A DNA stretch of 64,000 bases from NCBI GenBank assembly GCA_036320915.1, contig JAXBDG010000001.1:4238001-4302000 (forward strand), in the 5' to 3' direction. This document shows positions 1 to 13,000 of this stretch, one piece after another. The notes below the pieces were generated by a model. It saw only the letters and a program-made list of their open reading frames with translations. It did no database searches and was not told the origin of the DNA. A program made the translations under genes and the position numbers. Within the stretch, counting starts at the first letter, position 1. Every line of letters begins with the position of its first letter. This DNA is from Linnemannia elongata. Its lineage: Eukaryota; Mortierellomycota; Mortierellomycetes; Mortierellales; Mortierellaceae.

Positions 1-1724
1 ATCCCTTCGTGGACGACGACATGCCAGCGTTCACAAAGGCGGGTTCAAGAACCATGATCAAGATCGAGCCCAGCGACGAGGCCAACAGCCAAAAGGATGT
101 CGAGACAGCACGGAATTGACGACCAGCTTCAATGTATGTGAACTGGACACCCGTGGGGGAGAAGAGGGCCTCACCAAGGGAGAGGATGAACCATTGAGGG
201 AACTGCAACCAGGCTGAGTAGCACTCCGCACAGTATTTGCCGTCGTATTTTGCAGAGTCAGCAAGGGTGCGGCCAGAGGAGAGGTAGGCCTTTTCGATCA
301 TAGGGGCCAAACCAGCAGAGATAGCAAAGGAGAGGACGACGAGGAAGAAACCGGCGGCCATACGACGCTGGGGGCCAAAGTTCCAGCCACGGCGGTAGCA
401 GAAGGGGTAAACGATGTAACCCAGGATGGGGACGAGGATGACGAGGAGTATGGTGTTGATGTTGGAGAAGGAGGTCATCTGGATATAGGTCTTTAAGGGA
501 TCGTTACCTCCGAAAAGGGCGCCGGACATGAGATAGTACTGATTGGACCACTCGTTTGAGTTTTGGTTGTAGAGCATCTTGCAGAAGGCGAAGGGGACGA
601 CAACGGGGACGAGGACGAGGCCGAAATCACGAACTTCCTCAAGGAAGACACCACCATATTCCTCCTCGGCAAAGTTGAGCCAGTGGCCCTTAGCAGCACG
701 CTCCTCCTTGGTAGCCTTGGAGTGGCGACGGGCAGCAAGGATGGTAGCCTTGACAGCCTTGAGGGGCAAGAACTCGCCCAGTGGAGGCACAATACGGTAG
801 AACTTGTGACCTGCCGCAAAGACAGCATAAGAAATCGCAAAGACAATGGTGGGGAGGAGGAAAGCACCAGAGAAGCAAGTACTTTGGCCATAGCAAGGAG
901 AGTCAGCAATAAGAGGGACAGTGAACTGGGTGAGGAGACCACCGAGGTTGATGGCAACGTAGAAGGTGTTGAAGAAGATATCCTTGGCTTGCTCTTGGGA
1001 GGGGAGGTACTGGTCTCCACCGTGGGCTGAGACACAGGGCTTGATACCACCGGTACCAATGGCGATGACGAGCATGGGAAGGAAGGTCAAGAAGTTTGAC
1101 TTGGGAATGATGTTGGGGATGGCGAAGACCGTGACCATGATCATACCGATCATGTAGATGGCAGAGAAGGAGATAATGGTCCACCTAAGTCAGGGTTCAG
1201 TTCAAAACAGCAGCAGAATGAGACATTTGGAGAACAGGTTACCATGTGCTGAAGGAGATAGAAAATCATACTTCGCACAACCCAGCCTGCATGCAGATGC
1301 ACCTGCAACAGGGACAAGGTACATATAGAAAAGAGAACACAAACACTTACCATTTGCCAAGGAAGGAATCCGACAAAGCAGCACCCAGAAGTGGGAAGAA
1401 ATATGCTAACATCGTAAACGCCGTTGAGTAGACCTTGGCTTGAACCTTGTTCATTCCAGTGACGAGCTGAAAGTACTTATTCAAATTGGGCTGAACACCA
1501 TAGTAGCAGAAACGTTCACCGAACTCGTTGGGCAAGATGAAGTAACAAGCCTTGGGCATCTTGTTAGGGTTGGCCATCAGTTTGGCGTCCAGCTCGGCGT
1601 TGAGACGGGCCTCGAGCTCGAGAAGCTCGCGTTCGTGGTCGGTCAAGAGATCCAGGGCGGTGATCTCCATCTTTTCGTCGTTGATGGACACCTCTGAGGC
1701 ATCTATATCGCGCTTCTCAGACAT
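1..1724 (-). CDS. POT/PTR2-family proton-coupled peptide transporter, 3' truncated
   Basis: The encoded protein is a plasma-membrane carrier of the proton-dependent oligopeptide transporter (SLC15/PTR2) family, which takes up di- and tripeptides. Two exons are visible, 1351-1724 and 1-1184, joined through a GTAAGT donor and a TTAG acceptor that restore one frame. The coding sequence then runs off the left edge, so about 519 residues are seen. After a charged cytosolic N-terminus comes the proton-coupling motif NEFGERFCYYG near residues 66-76 (ExxERFxYYG), then membrane segments and the family signature GTGGIKPCVSAHGGDQY, followed by a charged linker and further membrane segments. The ATG at 1724 is chosen because the family similarity begins soon after it and the upstream in-frame sequence is low complexity. 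The GGDQ signature resembles animal PepT proteins more than yeast Ptr2. The substrate is inferred from the family. Confidence 0.9.
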
Positions 1725-3613
1725 CGTTTTGTGTAGAGGGATAAGTGTACAAGACGTGTAGGTTAAGGGATGAGAGTGTAGGACAAAGGAGGTAAGCCGG
1801 GTAGGGGAGAGATGAGGAGAAAAGGAGGGAAAGAAGGCGTGAAAGGGGAGGAAGAGCGGGTGGGAGTGAGAAGAAGAGTTTGGAACTAGGGAACCAGATT
1901 TTGGAATGTGGGAGAGTTGCCCTCTTATAGACAATCTTTAACGGCAAGAGACGAGGAGAAAAAAGAAAAAAAAAAGAAAAAAGGGGGAAAAGTAGAACCA
2001 TGCGATCCCTGGACAACCAACAATCGCCGAATGGCCTCGATGATAACTTTCCTTCTTCGCGAGAGAGGTGTAACCATTGGAGAAGACCTAGTGTTTTTCT
2101 ATAAAGTTGAAATGAAGTCTACTGTTACTCTAGACGTCGTTTTCTTTCCTTTTTTTCTTTGTTTGTGTGCGTGTGAGAGTTGACATGTAAACAATCGAAA
2201 CAAAACAAAACAAAAAAAATGAACGAATGGGCTCACTTTCCTGTCTGATATCCCTCGGTATTTTGTATTTTGTGGGCGTTAAGCAAAAAAACCACCAACA
2301 ACACCCGAGCAAAGAGAAGGCTGAGGGGATTGGTGGACATGCTTATTTACGCCAAAGGGTTGATATGCATTGTCCCTCTCTGTCCCTCCATTTACCGTGA
2401 GAGTCTATTCCGTCGACCACGGCCTCCACACGGCGAAAGGCAATGGAACATTCTTCCCTCATGTACTCTTGTCTTGGCGGTTTCTTGAAGCAAGAGAGGG
2501 TGTTTGCCTGCCTTAAATGGCATCCTATGCAGATAGACCGGCCTATTAAACCCCCTCATCTCTTCTTTTTTTCCCAGCCTCATCGCCTTATGTATGTTAC
2601 GCAGGGTACTAAAAACACACACACACGCTCACACAAACAAAACAACAAATAAAAACAACCAACCCCAGCGAAACGCCCATTGGTTATCCTCCACTCACCT
2701 CTCGCAACAGTTCCCGTCTTCCTCTGACTTTGATTGATACTTGTTGTGATTTGGCCCGTGGACATTTTACCGAATATTCGATATCCTGATGTCTCCGTCT
2801 TCATGTTTCTAACAACTTTTTCATTGCACAAGTCCAACAAGGCGTCGATTACTCATAGCACCGTCAATGCGTCCCAAAACTTTATCTAGCATGTTGTTAT
2901 CTATACTGTCCTACTGTTACTCGCCCTCCTGTCGAGCCGCGTTCCTACCTTGTCTGAGCGTCCTAGTCTGCTAGCATGCTGCTTGACGACCTTCATTCCG
3001 GTATGCAACGAAGCGATCGTCGCTGTTCTTCTCTGAAGTTCACTAGGATGGGTGTAGAAGAGCATTCTGCAAAGCTGAGGAGAAAGAGGAAGAGGATGCG
3101 CGGGGGGGGGGGGGTTGCACGCCGTTGAAAAGGTGGGTATTGGCGATGTCATGCTTCTAAGCCATTGTGGGAATGTGTGATGTGGTAGTAAGGAAGGAGA
3201 GAGGGGTGGAAGGGATTAAAGAATGAAAAGGCAGTAGGTTGAAAAGAAAGAGACTACTTATAGTCCACGATGTGAGAGGAAGGGATGTCAACTAAGAGAG
3301 CGTAAAACACCTTTTTCATGAAAATATTCCCCAGGGTATTTGTCGTCCTCTCAGAAGTGTTCTTCGTCATGACCACCCTTCAATGTCGCATACTCGTCAA
3401 ATGAACATGTGTATTAAGATAATAAGAATGTTTTTACAGAAAATGCTGGTGTAATTGTCATGAAAGTACGTGAAGAGTAGCGAACAAGAATGTGTGTATA
3501 GGAATGCAGGCGGAGTAAGGAGAGGGAAAAACTAAGGTAAAACAAAAAAAATACAAAAGAACAACCGTAACATGAAAGAGAAACAAATGAACTGGAACAA
3601 AGCGCACGATCGA
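1725..3613. other. Intergenic region, no gene seen
   Basis: About 1.9 kb between the peptide transporter start and the 3' end of the SNF2 gene. It holds a sense-strand CT-rich tract just upstream of the transporter (about 1740-1900, read on the minus strand) and a run of G near 3101-3113. Short open frames here have low-complexity translations and I do not call them genes. Confidence 0.6.
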
Positions 3614-6600
3614 TCAGGGGGGTGCAGGGGACGATGCTGCACTGTTGTTGTTGCTGCTGCTGGTGATAGCCAATGCAGAGGCGCCATTCCTCTTCTTCAT
3701 CACATCCGATGAACCCTGAAACAGATACTTCAGATCGTCGAGACGACGTTTCAAAACCTCCTGTTTCGACAGCTTCTCTGCAAACGTCATCTCTGAAAGC
3801 TCCGTCTTGCGCTTCTGTAGCTCCAAGATGTTCTCTTCGATTGATTCCTAGCATTTCATCATCACGAGCAGAAAAGGTATTAGAATGGATGTGAGACGAC
3901 AATGTTTTCTTCTGACGTTGATCGAGAGAACACAAAAAGACATCCAACGACACATAGTCCATTTTTCCTTACCTTGATGATAAACCGAACGACGTCGACT
4001 GGTTTGGTCTGCCCAAGACGATGGATACGATCAATTGCCTGACTCTCCACCGAAGGGTTCCTGTCACATGGTTAAATTCGACAAGCAAGGGAGGGAAAGG
4101 GGAGAGCAAGGAATGGTGAGAAAAACAACGCATTTCCTGTTTTGTGCTACATAGAAACAACCTGCATGAATTGCATTGACCACACTTGCTTTCAACTTAC
4201 CAGTGAGGGTCCATGAGATAGACACGCTGGGCAGAGGTCAGGTTCAATCCCACGCCTCCCGCCTTGAGTGAAATGAGAATAACACTGCAGTTGGCCTTCT
4301 CCTTGAACTTGATCATAGCGGCCGTGCGATCATTTCGCTGCATGGTTCCGTCCAATCTAGTAAACATGATCTTGTTCTCCCTCAATCCGTCCTATAAAAA
4401 GACCAGAAAAAGCAAGAATGTCAGTCTCCATGTGGTGCAGTAAACGATCGACAGAATCGAGCGCCAAAGGCAAGACTAAAACAACGGTAGTTACCTCGAT
4501 CAAGTCCAACATGCTAGTCCACTGCGAGAAAACAACACTCTTGACCATTGGCTGGCCTGTCCTGCGTGAAATCTCGCCAGCTTGAACCAGATCCTCCATG
4601 AGTGCCTTGACTTTGGTGCTGTGGATAAACATTCCATTCGCGTCAGTTCGCGAGTGGATATGGCCTCCTGCAATAGTCTCCACCCTGTCCTCTGCGTCGT
4701 CCTGGATTTGAATCAGATCAATAGGCCTCAACGAAGTAGCGCACTGGGGACAGTTGAAATCCGACTTGAGTCCCGACGCGACACTGACGTTGGCGTTGCC
4801 CTTCTGAATGAGCATGAATGAGATCGGGTTCAGCTTCTTGACACACTCTGGACAGAAAACATGCTCGCACCGGGTCACGATAGGCGTGAGGGTCGAAGGG
4901 AGGAAACAACTGTTGCACTGGTCGTTTCCCGAATCCTGAAGCAATGAATATATTGCCGCCGCCTTGGCCAGATTAAACTCTCCCGACATGTCGAGGTCGT
5001 CGCTCATGTTCTTGACCAGTGCATAGTGGGCGCAGATTTGTCGAAGTTTCAAGATTGCCTGCAAGATATGCGCATAGTTCTTCATGACCTTGTTCTCCTG
5101 CACAATCTGGCTCACAGTCTGCTTTGCGCTCGACTCCATCCGCTGGTACATTTGTCGTTCATTCAAGCTGAGATCCAGAGAGCGCATATGATCTGTACGT
5201 GGAGGGAGGTCGAGCAATGGCTTGCCATCTACCATCTGTGTCTTGGTACGTCGGAGCGTAATGACTTTCATGAGCGTCTGTAGCCTCTGAATGCCGATAG
5301 GGTTGGCCGCCTTGATAGGCTTAGAGATATAATGAGCCCAATGAGCCTTCTCCTGGAACGGCTGCATACCCAAGAACTTGACCAACGCAAACAAATCATC
5401 CAGCTATAGAATATGTCAAGTCAATTAACTATTAGTACATCGGATATACAGAAGAGTAGTTGGCGTGCAATATACCATCGAATGAAAGACTCACCTTGTT
5501 CTGAATAGGAGTTCCGGTCAAGCACCAGCGGCGTTCGGCAACTAGCGCACAAGCAGCCTTGCTCTGTACAGTGTTAACCTCTTTGATGATATGAGCCTCA
5601 TCCAAGACCACTCGGAACCATTCAATATTCTGCAGTACACTCGGGGTCTTTGACACACTCGACTCGCTGTCCTTGCCCTTGCACTCCTTGGAATACTCGG
5701 TGCCCAGCAAATTGTAGGTCGTAATGACAACATCATGTTTGGCCAAGTAGGCCGGGTCCGACACGCGCTGACCTCCATGATAGACATACACCTGAAGCGC
5801 ATCCTTCTTTACGTGGGCCTCAAACTGTTCCTCCCAATTCTGAACAGTCGACAAGGGACAGATGATAAGGGTAGCGTGTGATTTCGTCCGCATGTTGGTC
5901 ATCCGCTTCCTGTGCAGTGGCTTCTTGGGCGCCACTGTCAACATGGGTCGGATGGTAGGAGAAGGTGGGGTGTCGTATTCCGTCACGAGGTCTCCAGAGC
6001 TGAGAAAGTCCGGTGCCGCACTCTGTGGTACCGGGTTCGATTGTATTGATGGCGCAGGCATATGCATCTTGCGGTCCAGAGTCGCCATAATAAGAGAAAT
6101 AACGGTGATTGTCTTGCCCAGTCCCATCTAATCGCCATACAGAAAAAAAAGCGTATTAGCATTAGGTCTTCTAGAGTAGTCCAGTTACATCCTGAAGAAA
6201 ATCGCAAACGTCAGTGAAGCAGGAACATACATCATCAGCCAGAATTCCTCCGAGCATGCTGGTAGGCTTGAGCGTCGTCTCCTGACTGGTGACGACATTC
6301 AGATATGTTGGATGACGGTGAAGTTGCTGCCGGACACGCCACAAGGATGTCAACTTGTTCTTCTCGTTGTCAGAGTAGTCTTCCTGTTTCTCGCGCTCCA
6401 GCAAAAAGTAGAGAGCCTGCTTCTGATGGCGATACATTTTTGTCGCCATCGTCGATGCTGGCTCCACCTCTGGAAGATCAGTTGCACTCCGAAGGCCCTT
6501 GAAGACTCCGTCGATTTGGTTCTTGATCTCCTCTGCAGAGCGAACGCTAGATCCACTGTAACCCGCATAGCTCGTGTAGCCTGTGTATCCCAATCCAGCT

Positions 6601-8284
6601 CCGGCGTTGTAATAAGGTGAGGGCGTACTGACTCCTCGGAACTTGTCGTAGAGGGATAGTTGCTCTCCTGGAACTGGTGCAAGTGGGTTGGAGTAGGTGG
6701 TCCTATGATCGTATGCAAGGGGGTCGTCCAGCTTGACCTTGCCGTAGAGCGCCTTTGCCACTGTCATCTGGAACCTGGGCTTGCCATAGAGAACAATGTT
6801 GATCGGTGCGCTCACATTCTATAAAGTGCGGAGCAGAATAAAATAAAATAAAAAAGGCGACGTATGAGGGGCAATTAGTTGATAATGAGCAATGATTGGT
6901 CATCATCAGTCACGGAATGTTCGATACCCATTCCTGCGCAGTCCTTACGTTGTGTTTCCTCTGTCTAGGTACGCTCGCCTCCCACCAAATCATGTTCGCA
7001 TCCACCAAAGGGACAAGCGTCTCTGCCAGCTCAGAGACGATGTAACCATACTATCAAATACAAACAAAAAAGGAACCATGCAGGCTCATGTTAATATTGG
7101 AATGTATAGAAAAGAACGGTAATAATTGCGGATGAAATTCTTGACACGCAACCTACCAGTCCACCTTCATGCTCGACCGCCAAACTAGCCTTGTTGGCTG
7201 TCGTCGCACGTTTGATGATCACCCTGTCAGACTTTCCTTCGATATACTCCAAATGCCGAGGGTACAGAGTGACGACCAGTGACTGGATCATGCCGAAGCA
7301 AAGGTTCCTATTAGCAATAGCTGTCGTTTTCGACTCGTCAATGACGACATCGTCGTCGTCGTCCGAAATCATCGTAGCCTCCTCTTCCGTGAGGTCAATC
7401 ACGCCGCCTCCGGCATTTCCTTTGGACGTTGTTGGCGAGGGTGTTGAAGAGGCAACGGAGGAACTGACAGAGTAGGGCCGCTTGGGGCCATTTTCTGTTT
7501 TGATGACAGGTGTAGTAGATTGCTGTGGTGGGCGAGGGGGTGGGGTATTCTGTAGCCTCAACTGTTGCTGCTGCTGCTGATGTAGTTGAATAAGTTGCTG
7601 GGGTGTAGGACGAGAACTGGTAGTTGACTGCTGTTGCAGTAGTTGCTGCTGTTTATGTTGTTGCTGTTGCTGAAGGTATTGGAGGGTACTTTGGATATGT
7701 GCTGCATTGGTATCGTCCCCTACTTTGCTGAAGTTGAACTGGGCCAGGTCGCTCTGGTTCAGGAAGGGCTTGCTCTCCTTTGCAGGGTCAGTCGTGTTGG
7801 TGATGGCAGGCAAATCCCTCCGTCCCGAGATTCCAGAGTTGATGAGATTAGCGACGGCCTCCAGTTTTGTCCGCTTGACATCATGTCCCTCCTGCTGCTG
7901 CTGTTGCGTCTCATCGTGATCCTTTGGGTGCTTGGTGGTAGGGGTGGTTCTATTGTGCTGATCCTGTTGCGCTGTGCTCAATTCCTTCTGACCAAGACCT
8001 TGAGGAAACCTCGGGGAGAACGTTGGCAATGTAGGCCCCTGACGGCCATTGCTGCTGCGACGAATTTGCTCGTGAGATGTCTGGCTGCTGTCATCGTCCT
8101 GGTCACTTTCGTCCGAGTCATCGTCATCGTCGTCGCTTCTAGAGTCGTCGTCGTCGTCCGGGGACAGGTCTGTGTCGCCAATCTGTTGAAAGAATCTGGA
8201 GGCGAAGCTCAGGGGATCTGTCACCTGGGGAGAGCCGTTTGTTGGATGGATACTTCCTCGGTGCTGTTGGCCGTTTCCAGACAT
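3614..8284 (-). CDS. HLTF: HLTF/Rad5-type SNF2 ATPase with HIRAN and RING domains
   Basis: Eight exons: 7157-8284, 6949-7050, 6231-6818, 5495-6127, 4495-5403, 4201-4391, 3973-4060 and 3614-3847. They join in frame to about 1290 residues. The acidic, Gln-rich N-terminus is followed by a HIRAN-like region (about 325-460). The SNF2 ATPase core has DDMGLGKT near 605-612 and a DEAH box near 780. A C3HC4 RING inserted in the helicase core (about 975-1035: CNSC, CEH, CPEC, CPQC) has a long loop before the last Cys pair. Helicase C motifs include [15 protein letters not shown] and DRIHRLGQ. This domain order is that of HLTF and Rad5, which remodel stalled forks and polyubiquitylate PCNA in the nucleus. 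An intron falls inside the Walker A motif, between DD and MGLGKT. It could instead be called Rad5; the family call is firm. Confidence 0.92.
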
Positions 8285-8986
8285 CGGGGATATGAAGTGG
8301 CGGGTAAGTAAAAATAAGGAGGGTTGCGAGGGGAAGAGACGGGAATCGTTGAATGAAGGAAAAGAATTGAGAATAAAGAGGGGAGGGGAAGGATGTGTCG
8401 ACTCTGGGAGGTAGTTTGAACAGTTGAATGTCTAACAAGAGAAGAAGCAACTCCTAAGGGTGTTAAGGCATGGACGGAGGAGAAGGGGATTACAACTGCG
8501 AAGATCTATCAGGAAGTGATTGTGATTAACAAGAAAGAAGAAACAAGACGAGAGATCAGGTTTGGGTGTTTATTGGCTGATTCATAAGCACGTTACAGAC
8601 AAACATACCACCACGGGTACATATTGGCACTCGTACTCGTACTAGGTAGTGCTCGGTAACAAAAAAAAGGGGAGGGAGGACGCCTAGAGGAGCGTTTCGA
8701 ATACTCCTTCTTCTACAACAACGTACAAGGTGCTCTCCTGTGGGCAACAAAAAGAGAATGATAACGGTCAAACTGTCAATCGAAACGAAAAGAAAAAAAA
8801 AAGCGCAGGGACCCAGCTTGTCGCTTGGTCAGCACGCCACCATATCGCATGTCACGTGTAGCGACAAAGAGAAAACGCCACTTCTTTCTAATCTCTTTCC
8901 CGCACTTGCATGCAAGCCTCCCGCTCATACTCGTCGAGGTGGAGGCAGAACAAGAAGAGAGAAGCTCCCTTTAATAGTATCTTTGT
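8285..8986. other. Intergenic region between SNF2 gene promoter and GNAT gene
   Basis: About 700 bases that must hold the SNF2 gene promoter (minus strand) and 5' leader. The first 120 bases read CT-rich in the sense direction. I see no RNA gene or convincing open frame. Confidence 0.5.
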
Positions 8987-9748
8987 TCATGGTGACCTTT
9001 GAGTATCATAGATGTAATGCGCAATATCCTTGAAAGCGTCAAACTTGGGCACAAAAACAGGCACACCAACCGCAGGACGCATCCCCGCCCTCTCCATCAC
9101 CCTCCGACTGCCCACGTTGTCCGTCCAGGCCTCCCCATGGACTCGATCGTATCCAAACTCCTGCCTCGCCATCTTGGTCAGCGCAAAGTCAACTACCTCT
9201 GTCATAACTCCCTTTCCTCCATGCTCAGGGGATAGCCAATACCCAAGCCCACCACAACTCAACACGTCCTCCTCCCCACCTCCATTGTGGATCGTCTCTG
9301 CTTCCTTGGTCTTGGCAATAGGTTCCTTGCCTCGAAGACAAGGGCAAATATCTTCATGATCGAACGGGTCCAACGCCAATAACCCAATCATGGGTCCCTC
9401 CACCTCTGTCCGAATCGCCCACACATAACAGATCCCTTCCTTGACCCGCTTCTCCTCCAACCGCTTGACAAATCCCACAGATGCTTCCATCAGGAACGGG
9501 AAAGTTACCCCGACCGAGTAAAGTCCCTTGTAGAACCTGTCGTTGAGGTTGAAGATTCGACTTTGTTCTGCAGCATCCGAAATGATAATAGGAGTCAGCC
9601 AGATTGAGGGTGATACTTGAAATGGACCCACGCCTCTGACTCGGGTCGATTGCTCGCTTGGTTGTGTGTTGCTGGAGGCTGTTTCTGATATTGTCGACAT
9701 TCTTGATGCGGGGTGATTGTTGTAGTTCTTGTTGTTGTTCCTGAACAA
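8987..9748 (-). CDS. GNAT-family N-acetyltransferase (RimJ/RimL-like)
   Basis: A single exon of 253 residues. After a low-complexity Asn/Ser/Thr-rich N-terminus the protein shows the acetyltransferase fold of the RimJ/RimL-like GNAT group. A central strand is followed by GGLGYWLSPEHGGKGVMTE near 165-185, where the G-x-G-x-x-G/A pattern of the acetyl-CoA pyrophosphate loop sits in HGGKGV. A late segment, WTDNVGSRRVMERAGM, is the typical N-x-x-S-x-x-V-x-x-x-x-G motif. Such enzymes transfer acetyl from acetyl-CoA to small-molecule or protein amines; the acceptor cannot be read from sequence. Met17 (about 9700) is an alternative start, since the first 16 residues are Asn-rich and add no domain. 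No targeting signal is evident. Confidence 0.85.
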   Translation of the reverse strand: MFRNNNKNYNNHPASRMSTISETASSNTQPSEQSTRVRGVGPFQVSPSIWLTPIIISDAAEQSRIFNLNDRFYKGLYSVGVTFPFLMEASVGFVKRLEEKRVKEGICYVWAIRTEVEGPMIGLLALDPFDHEDICPCLRGKEPIAKTKEAETIHNGGGEEDVLSCGGLGYWLSPEHGGKGVMTEVVDFALTKMARQEFGYDRVHGEAWTDNVGSRRVMERAGMRPAVGVPVFVPKFDAFKDIAHYIYDTQRSP

Positions 9749-10079
9749 AAACGCAGAAGAAAATCAAGAATTCAAAGTGTTCTCCTTTTAAAGCGATGAT
9801 TTCGTTCTCCCCCCCGAAGAGACGCCGCATTCCTGCAATCTATCCCGAATGGCTCACTTTGTATATTTTTCTTCTCTTCACTTGCATATCAAATGCACTG
9901 TACTGTACTGGTCGAAAGCAAGGGCGCAAAACTATCGATAAATATGAAATACATACAAACCAGCAATGGTTGAAACCACAATGCCAAGAAGAAAGAAGTG
10001 CCATCATACAGGAGGGAGGGTTTAGTAATCGCGATTGCTAGGTTGCCTGTTTTGCTATCAACGACGATGGTAGCTACTT
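9749..10079. other. Intergenic, 3' of SSN6 and promoter of GNAT gene
   Basis: About 330 bases separate the SSN6 stop from the GNAT start in tandem orientation. They are AT-rich with no repeat or RNA gene that I can see. Confidence 0.5.
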
Positions 10080-13000
10080 CTACTCCTTGGAGGATGATGC
10101 TGCATCCTTTCCTGCGACAACAACAGTAGGAACAGCCCCAGAGCTCAGAACTTCATCTACTTCCTCATCCTCATCCTCGCGCACCTCTCCTTCCTCCATC
10201 TCTGTATCGTCATCCTTCGCAGGTGCATCAGCGGCAGATGCAGGCTTGGCAGCTGCAGAGACAGCCAAAGATCCAGAAGTTGGAGGTCTGACGGGTGATT
10301 CGGGTCGAGCATTGCCGTCCATTGCTTGCTGTCCAGACGATGACTGCTGCTGCTGCTGCGCTTGGTCGTTCGTCAATGAGGGTTGATCATCAGAGGCCAT
10401 TGCCTCGGCATCCTCCTTGCGCGCATTCGAGGCACCCTCACTCTCAGCACGAGACTTTGTGGATGGCCGCTCCTGCCGATCAAGCACTGCCGGCGAACCC
10501 ATGCTCTGAACGCGAGTGGCGCTGATAGGTCCTCCTCGATCATCTCCATCATTCGGACCGCGATGTTGTGGCTCGGATCGTTCCTCAGGCCGTCCTTGGC
10601 CCTGTCCTTGCTGTTGTGTGAAGGAGCCCGGTTGAAGCGTAGGACTCTGCTCGCGTCCGTTGTCGCGCTGACCGTACAATCTGGGCGCAGATGACCGCTC
10701 CTCGGTGTCTTGTGTCATGGGTGGACGTGTGTTTCCAACTGTTGCAGAGTCGGGCTCCTCCATATCATAGTCATCGTCCTCAGCACGCGCACGGTGGCGA
10801 GAATTGCCGTTGCCGTTACCTCCACCATATCCCTTCCCGCTGAGAGACACCAATGAAGCCGCAATGTCATCCTGATCTTGCTGCTCCGTGGGTCGAACAT
10901 CCGCCATCCGAGTGTCTTGAGGAGCCGGTCCTTGAGCCTCGCGCTCCACACCGTTGCCTCGGCGGTTAAGATCTTGCGCTTCGTAAGGCATGCCCTGCTC
11001 TCTGGTGTCTCGTTTCTGGTAATCCGGGTGGCTACCGGGGACAGGAGAGTTGTTGCTAGAGCGTTGTTGTTGCATGTGCTGAGAGTTTCTGTCCTTTGGT
11101 GGTCCATAACCTGGAGCATTTGGTGGGACACCTGGTGGGAATCCCTGGCTGCGACTGGCATTGGCGTGTTGCTGCTGCTGTTGCTGCATCATATCCCGAG
11201 ATCGATCATCTGATGGGTGGCGGCCATGTTGCGCCCAACGCTCTTCAGGATGCTGGGGTCCTTGTTGGGGATAGCCTGTCCCCGGAGGTGGGATGGGTCG
11301 ACGGTCATCCCTTGGAGGTGTTGGTGCATGGGCATGAGGATCTGAAGGATGGCGACGTTGATGGTGAGGTGTATGCTGGCCCTCTTCCATGTTGTTTGGT
11401 CGCATGTACTCCCCAGAGCGTTGACGCTGGTGTTGGTAAACTTGTAGGTGGTCTTGCCTCATTCTCGCATCCTCTTCCTGTCGCTCGTATCCTAGAGGAG
11501 GACCAGCTTGGACCATTCCGCGTGGAGGAGGAGGTCCATAGATGTGCTGAGGTGAGTAATTAGGATCACGACCGTGCCCGCTCCCGGGAGGTGCCATGGC
11601 AGGCGATCCGTGTCTTCCATAGGGGCGTGCATCGGGTGCAGGTGACCGAGGTGGTCCCTGAGGTGGGCGAACATGAGCTGGTACGGAAGGAGTTGCCGCA
11701 CGGGGCGGGCGATCTCCTGACATCATTTGAGGCATAGCGCCAACTGGAGTTGGAGGACGTGCTGCGTTGACTCCAGGAATATGAGGCTGCTTTTCGTCAC
11801 CCATATGTCCTGAAGGTCCTGCTCCAGGACCTGGAAATGGCAAATCCCGTCCCTGTTGCTCATTCATCTAGAAATAAAGAATGAAAACAGCAACGTAAGA
11901 TGTTTTGTTTGCGGATAAAGTTCGTTTCAAATCATCTGATCAGCTTTGTGAGATAACACAATGAGATTTATACCAGCGGAGCAGGGGGGCCTGGTTGCTG
12001 GCGTCCACTGTATCCCTGCATTCCTGTAGGAGGACCCTGAGGTGCCATGGTAGATCTCTAAAAGTTGTACGTGACTGATGTTAGATGCAACAATCCGGTA
12101 TTTTGAAGCGTAGCTCATATATGAAGTATGTCGAGTAATGCTTACTTGAGAAAAGGCATGGTGTCCATTGAGTCCTTCTGTGTTGTGTGGATATCCGTTA
12201 GGGTTCATCTCTCCCGGGTAGGGAGCGGGGGGACCGCCTGGCTCTGGCCCGCCATGACGAAGATAAGCAAGTCGCTCTTTGATATGTGGATTCTCGGGAT
12301 CCAAATCCGAGGCGCGCTGGTAGGCATCAATCGCGTCGCTGACCTGGTTGTTGCAAGCCTCATAGAGAGCGCCGAGATCGAACCAAACCTCGCTGATGTT
12401 GGGGTTAATCCTGATCGCCTTGCTGTAAGCATCCAACGCATCTCGGTACTGGTTGATTTGAAAGTAGAGAAGACCAATCGAACACCAGAAGGTGGGGTTC
12501 TTGCTGTCGCGGTAGACAGCCTGCTGGTACGCCTCATATGCCTTGTTGTATTTTTGCTGAGCCATATAGCATCGTCCCATTAGGTACCAAGACTGGGCAT
12601 CTGAGCCGTCAGCCTCGATCGAGCGAGTCAAAAAGCCGATAGCCTGCTCCTGATTCACAAATGCAGCGTTTTGCTGATGATAAAGCCATCCGAGCTGCTG
12701 TAAGACCTTGGCGTGGTTGGGATTTTCGGCCAACACGCGCTCGTATGCATCCTTTGCCGCCGTGTACTATCAAAACGCAAGTATAGAAAAATGCCATGGT
12801 GAGTTAAGGGTCTGGTTTTGTTTGTGGCAAAAGATACAAGGAGATGCAATCCAGCGAAAGTGCATACCTCCTTTTGTTGCTCGTGGACGTGACCAATCTG
12901 GAACCAAATGTCAGCTTCTGTGAGAGGGCGAGGTGGCATGTGCAGGATGTATCGGAAACACTAAAGTAAATACCAGTCCAACCAAGTAAATAATTAGTTA

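Noticed and set aside
1725..1934. Upstream in-frame extension of the peptide transporter to 1934
   Set aside because: The added residues are low complexity from the CT-rich leader; the ATG at 1724 precedes the charged N-terminus typical of the family.
7643..8311. Long plus-strand open frame opposite the first SNF2 exon
   Set aside because: It is the complement of a Gln/Asp-rich coding region and translates to Leu/Val runs without any motif.
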